Shown piece by piece: positions 28,857-40,800 of a DNA stretch of 64,000 bases. The DNA is taken from assembly GCF_027595985.1 (NCBI RefSeq), contig NC_073306.1:83935599-83999598 (forward strand). Direction: 5' to 3'. Source of the stretch: Sorex araneus (lineage: Eukaryota; Chordata; Mammalia; Eulipotyphla; Soricidae). The notes below the pieces were generated by a model that was not told the origin of the DNA, searched no databases, and saw only the letters and a list, made by a program, of their open reading frames with translations. Position 1 is the first letter of the stretch; the number at the start of each line of letters is the position of its first letter. The position numbers and the translations under genes are program-made.

Positions 28857-31800
28857 AGAAAAGAGAGAAAAGAGAGGGAGAGAGAAAAGAGAGGGAGAGG
28901 GGGAGGGAGAGAGAGAAAAGAGAGGGAGAGGGAGAGGGGGAGGGAGGGAGGGAGAGAGGAAAGAGGGGGAGAGAGAGGCTAGCTGGCAGGGCCAGGGATA
29001 TGGCTGTGTGAGACCCCGGCTTCCATCCCTGGCCCTGAAAACAACATAGAATTAGACCCGAAACAGGTCCGAGTGGCCCCATCATTGGCCTTGAAAGGGT
29101 GCCCTGGTGAATGGAGCCCACAGGCGCATGTGGTGGGTCAGGTCCCACCCCTGCTTATATCTGCTTATATGACCATGAGCAGGGCTGCCTTCTTGGCCCT
29201 TCGACTCCCTTCTGAAACGGGAACAAGCATACTCTCCCCTGTCCATGCTGGAGGGTTGAACAGACGAACACACATACTTAGAAATGAGCCTGGCTGGGCC
29301 CTGAGCGACAGCCCAGCAGGAGGGCACTCGCATGCTGCCAACCCACACTCATTCCTCTGCACCTCATCTGGTCCCCTGAGTCCACCGGAAGGGATCCCTG
29401 AGCACCGCTGGGTGTGGCCCAAAAACCAAAAAAGAAAAAAAAGAAAGGAGCCTGGCCTTGTAGGTTTGTTTGTGCTTATTTAGTCTGGGGGAGCCGCCCA
29501 CTGGTGCTCAGAGGCCGCTCCTGGTGATGCTCTGGGGTAGCTGGGCTGGCAAGCTGCTGACGTGCTCCCTGAGCCATCTCCCTGGCCCTGGCGTGAAGGT
29601 TTAGCCGATGTTGCTGTTCGCTACCTGCTGCCTGAGAGGACGGGACAGAGGGAAGGGCACAGCTGCTCGAGGTGGAGGGCGGTGTGAGCACCGCTTCGCC
29701 TTCCTCGGGGCAGGCGAGGACTGGAGCTGACCACTCCCTTGTTGGATGGACTCTCGGACAGGGCGGCGGCTCTCACCAACCTTCTGGGGCTCCTCTGTGA
29801 ACTGAGAGTCTCAGAGGCGTCTCCCAGCCCAGCCCCGCTGCTGGCCTCTGATGAGGACGGACCCGGGATGTGAGGGGCTCCTGTGCCCTGAGCACGCAGC
29901 GAGCGTCCTCCAGGGTCAAGGCGGAGAAAACTTGTTTTGGTTCCTGGGCCACGCCCAGCAATGCTCAGGCCTTGCTCCTGGCTCTGCACTCAGGAGTTAC
30001 TCCTGGCGGTGCTCAGGGGCCCATATGGGATGCCCAGGTCAGCCGTGAGCAAGTCCAGCGCCCTCCCCGCTGTGCTCCTGCCCCCAGGGAGGAGGAATTG
30101 TTACCCAAGGAATTAGGCCTAGGGCTTGGGGGATAGAGACTCTGGATGTGGGAATCTTGTGGGGGGCGGGATGGCTACCCCCGCCAGCACATGCAAGATG
30201 TGTCTCTCACCCGTGCCAGGCGCTGAGCCAGGAGGAACTCTTCGTGGCTGTGGAGATGCTGTCAGCTGTGGTACTAATCAACCAGGCGCTGGAGGCCAGG
30301 GACACCAGCGGCTTCTGGAGCACCCTGGTACACCCTGCCACGGGCCTGGCTGAGGTGGAAGGAGAGAATGCTCAGCGGTGAGGGAGATGGAGGGTGAGGG
30401 GCTGGCGGGGGTGGGCCCAGGACCTGAGCCATGCGCAGAGACTGCACGCCCTGCACCCCAAGATAGCGTGTTCTGGGGCGCAGGTGCTCCTTCGGCAGCC
30501 CCATGGCTGGGTGGGCTCATGGTTGTCTCATCTGTTCGAGCAGGGGGTTGAGCCCCTCTGTGAGACAGCAGAGCTCCTGGTGCATGTGTCCCACAGAGGG
30601 AGTGAGGGAGGCAGGGGTGGGGAGGAGAGAGAGGGCGAAACTACAGCCAGCTCGCTCTCTCTCTGAGGGAGACCAGAAGACTAAAGTCACTGCAGGAGGC
30701 CATCTGGGACCTGGGTGCGAGGAGAACATGGCCCAGGAAGCCGTACAGTCAGGGAGGGGAGGGGAGGGAAGGGAAGGAGAGGAGGGGGAGGGATGAAGCC
30801 GCCAGGGGAGAAGCCGCCAAGGTGGAGGGATGCCTCAGCCTCCACTGGCTCTTCAGTGGTACCTGGAACTGCTTGCCCAGGGCTCCAGGATGGGGTGTGG
30901 CAGTGCAAGTCAGGCTGGAAGCGGGAGTGGAGCCCTGGGTCTGCGGGAACAGCCGAGGTGTGAGCATGAGGGGCCCTCCAGGAGTCCCTGGGACGTGTCC
31001 TCTCAGCCTGTACAGTCTGTGGGCACCCAGGCCCAGAGAAGCACAGGACAGGGACCGAAGATGAGCCCAGGCTGCTGTGATTTGCAGAGGACGGGGAGGG
31101 AGCAGTGGGGGCAGCTGAGAGAGGACAGCCAGTGTGGGGATGCCGGGATGGACCTTGGGGCGGGCAGTGTGTGTGTGCATGCACATGCATGTGCGTGTGT
31201 GGAGAGTGTGTGTATGTGTGTGTGTGTGTCTGCATGTGTGTATATGTGTGTCTGTCTATGTGTATGTCTGTGTGTCTGTGTGTTTGTGTGTGCCTGGTCT
31301 ATTTGCATATCTGTGTGTGTTCGTGTGGTGTGCGTGATATGTCTGTGTATCTCTGTGTCTCTTGTGTGCCTGTGTGTGTGTTTGTGTGTGTCTGGTCTAT
31401 TTTTCTGTGTATCTGTGTGTGTTGTGGTGTGTGTGTGTGGTATGTGTGTGTCTGTGTGTATCTGTGTCTCTGTGTGTGTGTTTGTGTGTGTCTGGTTTAC
31501 TTTTCTGTGTATCTGTGTGTGTTTGTATGATGTGTGTGGTACGTCTGTGTGTGTCTGTGTGTGTGTGTGTCTCTATGTGTGTGTCACCCTCATGCTCCGC
31601 CCTCTCCTGCCACCAGTTACTTCTCTGCGCTGAGGCAGCTGCGGGAGGAGCGCGGGGACATGCTGAGCTGGAACGACCTGCAGGCCGCCGTGAGCCGCGT
31701 CAACGCCCGCGTGCAGGAGGAGACCGACCGTGAGTGGAGATGGGGGCGCGGGGCCCGCCCTGGACCACGCGACCGGCCCTCTGCCCCCCACTCTTTCTTT

Positions 31801-34800
31801 CTCAGAGGTCCTGGCGGTCAGCCTCATCAACGAGGCCCTGGAGCAGGGTGACCCCAACAAGACCTTCTCCGCCCTGTTGCTCCCTGCGGCCGGCCTGGAC
31901 CAGCTCAGCCTCCCCGTGGCGCCCCGCTACCACCACCTGCTCACTGCAGCCAAGAGGCGGAAGGCTCGGGTGAGCAGGGCCGCCCCAGGGGGCTCTCGTG
32001 GGCAGTGCCGTGTGCCCAGTTTGCCCTTGAGCGTGCCCCAGAGTGGCAGATAGAGGGTCTCCAAGGGTCAGGGGGCAGCAATCTGATGAGGGCAGACCCC
32101 ACCCCAGTCCCCGCATCCCAGCACAGAGGGGCCACAGAGGCAGGAGAGAGTGTCTGGGTGGGGGAGAGAAGGGCTCTGGCCTCCGCGCGGGCCCCGCAGT
32201 CTGTGCTCTCCCCGCTCCCCACACATGGAGCTCATCTTCGAGTGCCAGGCGGGCCTCGTTGCTGCAAGGTCAGGGGCTGCTTGAGAGGCCACCGGCACAG
32301 CAGTGGACAGTCAGGCACGGCTTTGAAAGCTCAGATTCCCGAGACACACTAGGAGGGTGTGAGGTGGAGGCCGGGCTGGGAAGGGCCCCGCCGCTGGTAC
32401 GGGGGCGTGGATCAGGGACAGAGGGAGGAGGCCAAGCCTGAGGTGTGGCTTGGGTCACGGGGGAAGAGGGACGAGGCACCAGGTCCGTGCAGGGTCTTCT
32501 TGGAGCCAGCTGAGGCCCGGGGGCAGGGAAGGGTTGCAGGGAGTTGCAGGGGGTAAGGGGTGGGCAGGGGTGTGGGGGGCCAAGCTGAGCTGATGGGGGC
32601 AGGCTGGGAAGGCCACCTGGGGACACTGGCCTAGACACTCATCTCTGTTCCTCTCGGCTGCCCAGGAGACAGGGGACCCTGGAGCTGTGCTGTGGCTGAA
32701 CGAGATCCGCCAGGAGGTGCTGAAAGCAAACGAGGACACGGACGCCGCTCAGAGGAGTATGGGGCAGGCGTGGGGAGAGGGACAGGGCACAGGCTCCCCG
32801 GTCACTGCAGTGAGGGGGCAGGTCACTGGGGCAGGGGTCCAGCCCCCAGCTCCAGCTCTCGGCTGCGCTGCTGTGGCGAGGAGATGCAGGCTCGGGCGGA
32901 GCAGGCAGCGTGGGTGCCAGGTCTGGGGTTTCTCTGCTCGGCTCTGCGGGCAGCTGAGGCTTCACTCCCCTGGGGTCTTTGCCAGTAGCCCGCCTGCCTT
33001 TGAATCTCTGTCACCCAGCCCTGTTGCCTGCTCCTCCAGGAAGCCTTCCTTGACTTTCCCACTTCCTCCCTCTCCCTACACAGCTTCTGCTGCTGTTTTT
33101 TGTTTTACGCTTTTAGGGACCAGCCAGGGCTCGATGCTGGAGGGTGGTGGGAGCATGTGACGTAGGGCTCAAACCTGGGACTCCTGAGTGCTAAGTGTGT
33201 ACCTGGACCTCGCTTCCCCTGGCGCTTTCCCCACCCCTGCACCTGGCAGTGCCCAGGAGTTGCTCCTGACTGCACTCAGGGATCTCCCCTGGCAGTGCCG
33301 GGGAACTATATGGGGTGCTGGGGATTAAACCTGGGTCAGCTGAACAGAAGACAGACACCCCTCCAACCTCGTCCTGCTTTCTTTCATCTGTGTCTGTGTC
33401 CATGCTGGGGTGGGGGGGGGGGTCCCTGCCCCCCTGCTGGGCAGGATGTTCTGGTTCCTCCTCAGCATCCCCTGCAGTGGGCACCCGGTCTGGGTGGGTA
33501 CCAGCTGGACTAACCACTCTGCTCTCTGTCCTTCCCTGCTAGTGGCTCTAGGGGTGGCTGCTATCAACCAGGCCATCAAGGAGGGCAGGGCGGCCCAGAC
33601 GGAGCGGGTGCTGCGGAACCCTGCCGTGGCCCTGCGAGGGGTGCTCCCCGACTGTGCCCATGGCTACCAGCGAGCCCTGGAAGGTGCCATGGCAAAGAAG
33701 CACCGGCCAGGTAACAGCCCCTGCCTGGCCGCCGGCCGCCCCGCCCTCCCGCCACCCGCTCTTCCTGCAGACTTTGCTTCTGTCCAGGGGACGCGGCCCT
33801 CTGGGTTCCACACGACCTGCAGGACGGGACCACCTACTACCTCCACCTGCAGAGCTTCCAGGGCACCTGGGCACAGCCCCGCGGCTGTCGCCTCAGCACC
33901 TCCCACCTGACGCGGGAGGAGATCCAGGTAGCGGGGTGCTCTGCAAGAAAGGGGGTGGTCGTGGTGGGAGGAGCCGGAGAGGTGGCCACCTGCCAGGCCC
34001 GCCCCAGACTCCTCTCCGGTGCCCCCGCAGTTGGCTGTCACCAAGGTCACAGCTGCCCACGACCGGCGGCTGCTCTGGAAGGCCAGCGAGGGCTTCGTCA
34101 TCCGGCTCCAGGCCCGTCTCCGCGGCTTCCTGGCACGGCAGGCGTTCTCCGAGCGCGCCCACTTCCTGAGGACCCAGCTCCCCGCAGTCCTCACCATCCA
34201 GGTGACAGCGCCGGCTCCCACATGTCCCCAGGGACAGGCTCCTCCCCGGTGTGTCTGCTGAGTGGTGTTGGCCGGTCTGCCAGTCTCGGGACTCAGCTGC
34301 CCCTATGGGCCTGCGCCCGCAGCTCCGGAGATGGGGCACAGCTTCTCCCGCCAGCCCCGTGCAGTCAGCTCCAGCACGGGACAGGCCAGGGTGCCGGGGG
34401 CATGGCCCAGGCAAAGGCACTTGTACATGTGAGGCCACGAGTCTGTCTCAGGCCACACCTGGTGTGCATGAACCCCATGCCTGAAGGAGTACAGCACCCC
34501 GACCCTCATGGGCAAGCTCCACGGCTGAGAACGTGGCCCCCCGCGAGCCCCATGACCACGTATGTGACCCCTGTCACTGCAGCAAATGGTGGGGCGATAA
34601 TGATTCTTGTTTGTTTTGGGGCCACATCTGACTGAGAGCAGAGCTTACTCGACTCTGTGTTTGGGGAACCATGTGGGTGCTGGGGAGTCGAATGGGTTGG
34701 CCGTGTGCAAAGAAAGTGACTTACCTGCTGTACTATTGCTCTGGCCCCCAAATGAATTTTTTTTTAAATTAGAAAAATATTTTTATTTATCTGCGGGGGG

Positions 34801-37800
34801 GGGGGGTCACACCTGACAGTGCTCAGGGTTTTCCCCTGGCTCTGTACTCAGGGATTTGTATGTGGTGCCGGGAATCAAAGCTGGGTCAGCTGCATGAAAA
34901 TCAAGAGATTTGCCCACTGTACTATCTCTCTGGTCACGAAAATGATTTTTTTTTCTCTTTTTTGCTTTTTGGGTCACATCTGGCGATGCACAGGGGTTAC
35001 TCCTGGCTCTGCACTCAGGAATTACCCCTGGCGGTGCTCAGGGGACCGTACGGGATGCTGGGAATCGAACCGGGTCGGCTGCATGCAAGGCAAACGCCCT
35101 ACCCGCTGTGCTATTGCTCCAGCCCCCTAAAATTATTTTTTAAAAAAAGATGGAGAGGTACCGGTGGTTATACTCTAAAATAGATTTCCTTTTGATTTTG
35201 GGCCACACCAGGTGGTGCTCAGGACTCACCTCTTGGCTCTGCATTCAAGGACCACTCCTGGCGGGGCTCGGGGGACCCTATGTGGCTCTAAGGATCGAAG
35301 TCTGGTCAGCCACGTGCAGGGCCAGCGCCTCACCCGGCGTACTAGCTCCCCAGCCCAGTCTCCTCTGGGGCTAGAGCTTGTGCTTGTTCTCGCGCACCAG
35401 CACTTTCCATCTTGTCCCCATGCCGCGTGTCCGGGGCGGCCTCTGCAGCTGGTGCACGTGGAACGCACTTCACACAGGCGCGCGGGCCGAGGCAGCCTGG
35501 ACTGCCAGGGCAGGGCGCAGTGCCAGAGAGCCGTGGGCAGGGGGCTGCACTTGCCCTGCGCGTGTGAAGCTTTGGGTTCAGGCCTAAGCATGAGACGGAA
35601 ATAGATCCCAGGGTGAGAGATGCAGTACGGAGACTAAGGCTCTGCCCCTGCATGCGGCCAGCCCCAGTCGCCCGTGCACTGCCGGGAGGCATCCCCCAGC
35701 AAAGGACCAGGGCAGCCCCTGAGCACCGCCAGGGTGTGGCCAAGTCCTCCCCTCCCGAATGGACACTTCATTCAATACAGCTTCCTGGGGCCTGAGAGGT
35801 AGTGTAGGGGCGAGGGTGCTTGCCCTGCGCGCAGGTGACGCTGGTTTGGTCCCAGGCACTTTATAGGGTCCCCTGAGGTCTGCCAGGAGTAAGCCCTGAG
35901 CACTGCTGGTGTGGCCCAAAACCCTAAATAAATAAATGAGCCTCTCTGGATGCTCAGAGTCTGCCAAGGACGTGCTTGGCCCTGGGAAAGTGGAGATGGG
36001 GGTGAGAGCAGGGCACAGACCACAGCAGGGAACCACGGGGAGGCAGACTCGGCTGGGCCTGGAGCACACAAGACTGGCCTGTGCCTCCCGGCCCTTGGAG
36101 AGAGGCCCCTGCCTCAGGCCTCTCCACCTCCCCACAGCTCTGTTTGCCTGGGCCGCTGACTGCGAGGACTCAGTAGGAAAATCTCTGGCGGCACTGGCCC
36201 AGAAAGCACTCCCGGTAGTGGTGGTGGCCGTCCTGAGCTGTCCAGTGTGGGCCACTGCTCCCAGAACTCAGTATAGCAATGCTGGGCCGTCTTCTGGGTC
36301 ATGGTGCTGTCTCCCACCCGGCCCAGAGGGCGCTGCGGTGGGAGAGGGATGGAGCCAGGGGCGGGCTTGCTGCTCGTGTTGGCGCTGCACGGCTTGGCCC
36401 GCGCCCCGGGATACTGAGAGGGCTCCTGGCTCAGAGCCCACCCGGCAGATGGGCCCGAAGTGGAGCCCCCGGTGTGCTGGGCATCATTGCCAGGGCTGGG
36501 GCGAGTCCCGATTGTAGGGCGGGACCTGGGGTTGGACAGAGGGCACGGGTGGCAGGGAGGGGTCTGGAGGGCTTGTCAACCCCCTGGAGCAGGAGCAGGT
36601 GAGTGCTGAGGAGGGAAACAGGCAGTCTCTGGGCTATGAGCACTAGGACAGACGCCACGGAGGCCTCACGGCGTGGCCCCGGCAGGGCAGCGGGGCCTTA
36701 GTAGAGGGGCGGGGCAGCTGCCTGTCCACGAGGGTGGGGACGCCCGGAGCCGGTACTGTGGTACTGCAGGTTGGGGTTGTGGCCCCCATGAAGTGCCCTC
36801 CAGGACATGAGCCCAGGATGTTTGATTTTGGCCCTAGCGGTCATGAAGGATTTTAGTGGGTGTCGGTCGAGAGGGGTGGGCAGTGAAGACGGGCATTGCC
36901 AGAGGCACAGACACCTGTTTATTCCATTTTATTTTGGCTTTGGTTTGGGGTCATACCCGGCGATGCTCAGGGGTCACTCCTGGCTCTGCACTCAGGAATT
37001 ACCCCTGGCGGTGCTCAGGGGACCATATGGGATGCTGGGAATCGAACCCAGGTCAGCCGCGTGCAAGGCAAATGCCCTACCTGCTGTACCATCTCTCCAG
37101 CCTCCATTGTTGTGTATTTAGAGACAGGGAAACACTTGCTATAGTCGGGGGCCAGTGGGAGGTCTAGCAGGAAGGGGGGACCATCTGGCTCTGAGCCCCC
37201 GGGGTCAGGGCCTAAAAGGTGCTGAAGGAGAAGCAAGTGCCCCCACGTGACAGGAGGCTCAGTGGGAGGGAGCCGAGAGGTTTGCTTGAGACCACAGGGG
37301 CCGTGGCTTGTAGAGAAGGCGGGCACCTACACCCCTGCCATGGCTGGTCAGGGACTGGACCACCAGGCTGAGTGCTGGGCACGTGGGGGGCTGGAGGGAA
37401 GAGGCGCTGGAGCTGCTGCCACTGTGCCGTGGTCAAGAGACGTGAGCAGTGAGAACCAGTGTGGCCAGCTGCCCGTGTGACTTCTGCCGGTGCTGTGCCT
37501 GTACACCTCCATGCCTGTGCGTCCTCCACTCCCATTCACACGAGACATGCCGGTGGCAGCTGAGGGAGGAGGGTGGGGTGTGATGGCGAGGGCTGGTCTC
37601 CAGACGGGGGAGTGTTGGTGGAGACAGTGCATGCTTTGGTGACATGGCTGAGTCAGGGCACTCCTCAATTATATGTCACGCTCACATGTCCCGGTTGAGC
37701 TGTGTGAGGAAGTGTGGTCAGCATGAGTGTGCACATGTGTTTGTAGGCTGAGTGTGTGCGGGGACCAGCCAGTAAGGCTGATGCCCTAGTGGCTGGTGTT

Positions 37801-40800
37801 CGCCCTGCCCCATGGCACTGGGTGTTCCGTGAGAACGGAGCCGGTCTCTCCTGCCCCCTCCCCCTCCCCGGAGCCCTTTCCCTGGGGGTCCCGGGATGTG
37901 CCCTCCCTCCAGCCCCTCTGGCCCCTCTCCCGACTCAGGCTTGCTGGCGGGGCTACAGACAGAGGAAGATCTACCGGGAGCGGCTGCGGTTCCTGAGGGC
38001 GAATGTGGACGCTGTGATCAAGGTAGGGCCCGGGTTTGGGCACTCTCTGGTTTCTCAGGCTTGTTTTGTTTTCTGGGGTCTTGGGGTTTGTTTTGTTTGG
38101 GGGCCATACCTGTCAGTGCTCAGGAGTCACTCTGGACTCTGTGCCCAGGAATTACTCCTAGCAGTGCTCAGAGGACCATATGTGGTGCCAGGGATGGAAC
38201 CTGGGCTAGCCACATGCAAGGCAGGTGCCCTACCCACTGTCCTATTGCTCTGGCAGCCGGTGGGCTGGCTGCAGGACCCCTGAGCCCTGTGTCTCTGCTC
38301 CCAGATCCAAGCATGGACCCGCATGTGGGCCGCTCGGAGGCGCTACCGGAGGCGTCTGGGCTACTTCCAGAAGAATGTGAGTGGGCTTCCCTGCCTCCCT
38401 CCATTACCGCTACCCTGGGTGGGCAGACACTGACCCTCCCCCGGTGTCCACTGCAGGTCAGCGCCGTGGTAAAGATCCAGGCTTTCTTCCGAGCCAGGAG
38501 GGCCCGTGGCGACTACAGGACACTAGGTAACGTGCTCCCGCCACACCTCTCCCCCGGCTTCCCAAGACCGCAGGGACTCGAGTCACACCCGCTTCGTGCT
38601 CGCGTCCTGTGCAGGGGGAAGTTCTCCGCCTTCCTTAGCATCTCAACGGCAGCTGCTGTCCCTGCCTGGGCAGCCTCAGAGCGGGGTCATGAGAGGGTGT
38701 TTTCTTTGAGGGTGCCCGGGGGGGCGGGGGAGAGAGGGCTGCCCGGAGAAGCCGGCCTTGCTCTCCCTCACGGCCGGCAGATGGGAAGCCGTCGTGTGTG
38801 GGTGTCGGCCGGGCTCGTGACAGCCCCGCTACAGGGATGCTCCTCCGGGTGCTTCTCACCAGGCTCGGGTCCTGTTCCAAACCTCCGCCAGAGGCAGGGC
38901 GACGTCCTCAGCCCGATTTCACCTTCTCCTGCTGCATGCCCTGCCCTGGCCCAGCTCTCCCACCTCCCTGGCCCAGCTCTCCCACCTCCCTGGTCCAGGC
39001 GAGGCTCGAGGGGTGCTCCCTGCAGTCTGGGGGGCCTCAGGGGAAACCCGGGGCTTCTGTGCTGGTGTTGGTGCCTTAGAAGCCTTCTGGGCCCTTAGGG
39101 TCTATCTGGGGGCCAAAACCCTGGTTGGGGGGGAGTGGATGGGTGTCTGGATTTGCTGCGGGGGGGGGGGAGCCCCTTCTTTCCGGGCCTTTGGGAGTCC
39201 CCTTCCGCTCCTCACGCCCCCTCTTTGCCTCTCCCCATCCACCAGAGCTGTGTGGGGGTCGTGACACAGACTCTGGGCACGGAGCCTCAGCCCACCAGCC
39301 TCTCTGTTTCCCCGAGGGTCGTCATGTCCGCTCACTGCCCTGACCACCCCACTCACCTCTCGTCCACAGCTTTACTAGAGGCCCTTGTTTTCCTCAGTTC
39401 TGTTTGTCTCCCTTCTCTGTGGGCCCCTAAGCTGTTCCGCTCTGCCGTGCCCTAGGAGCCGCCCGACCCGAGAGTTCTCACTTGCAGGACTGTGTGGATT
39501 CTAGGGCCGAGGGCTGGGGCCCTTGCTTCACGTGTGGGCCCCTCCGGGTTCAATCCCCAGCACCCTATGTATGATTCCACCCACTGCCTGAGTATCGCTT
39601 AGTGTGTGTAGCCCCCCAAAATGTCCAAAACGGCAGATTTGGGGCTAGAGAGAGTATGCTTTCTCTTGGAGAGGGTAACGCACTTTCCTGGAGCATGAGT
39701 GACGTGGGTCTAGTCCCCTGAGCCTGCCCGCAGTAAGCCCAGGGGCTCTGCTGGGCGTAGCCCCAAAACAAAACAAACGAGACCTATGGGTGTGTGCGGG
39801 GTCCTTCTGAGGGTCTTGTGAGCTCATGTGCTGTATTTCTCTTTTGTTTGGTTTTTGGGGTTACACCCAGCTGTGCTCAGGCTTACTCCTGGCTCTGTGC
39901 TCTGTGTTCGATCCTGGTGCCATGTGGGGTGCTGGGGATCGAACCCGGGTCTGTAGGTGCAAGGCTAGCACCCTCCCTGCGGTGCTCTCTCTGGCCTCCA
40001 TGTGCTGTGTTTCATTCCGTCCAAGAAGCTGCCCTGGCTGGGCCCCCCCCCCACACACACGCCTAGACCTGCCTGCAAGCTTCTCACTCTCCGCTTCACT
40101 CTCCCGTCACTGGTCCCTGTTGAACTGGGGTGAAACTTGCCTCCTGGCCATGCGTCATCCTTCTGGCCTCACTGACCCCAGCCTGGGCCACTGCTTGGGC
40201 TCAGACATTGGAGACCAGTCCCAGTCCTGATTGCCAGAGCCAGATCCTCTTACCACCTTCTCCCAGACCTCACCTCCTCCAAGAAGCCTCCCAGTGGCTG
40301 TTTCTGTTTTCCCCGGCGTCCCCATGCCGGCCCCTCTCACAGTACCAGGCTGAAGCAAATGACTCTTACTGGCTCACTGGGCCACTTTTAAGGAGGGGAC
40401 CTGGTTTTTCTCTTTCCAAATCTGACTCCATCTTTTCACCAGGACCAGTGACTTTGTCTCTTTGGTCCTCCGTGATGTCATTTGTAGTCCTGTGCTGGCC
40501 TCGCAGAGTTGTAGCTTAGTAAATGTGGCATATGCTAATTATTTATTACTTCCTGTAGTGCAGCTCAGAGGCGCCTCTTTGCTTAAGGTCCCATTCCGAA
40601 AGAGACTCGGGGAGTGTGATGTCCAGCTTTGACCTCTGAGTGGTGCAACACACCCCCCAAACGTTCCTCTCTCCTCATGTGCCTGACAGAGGTGGGCGGG
40701 GCTGGCCCCTGGGGTTCAGTGGTGAAGAAGAGCAGACGCTGAGCAGGGGAGGGTGTACATCAGAAGATGGAGCCAGGGGCTGGAGTGATAGCACAGCCAG

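Noticed and set aside
28772..29049. Arg-Glu repeat protein frames
   Set aside because: Translations of the (GA)n repeat.
30687..31235. 182-codon minus-strand frame
   Set aside because: Pro/Thr/His-rich antisense of intron 13 and its GT repeat; no splice or family support.
37896..39098. A 400-codon open frame on the plus strand
   Set aside because: Crosses IQGAP3 exons 20-22 in the wrong frame, includes a SINE, and has no family resemblance.
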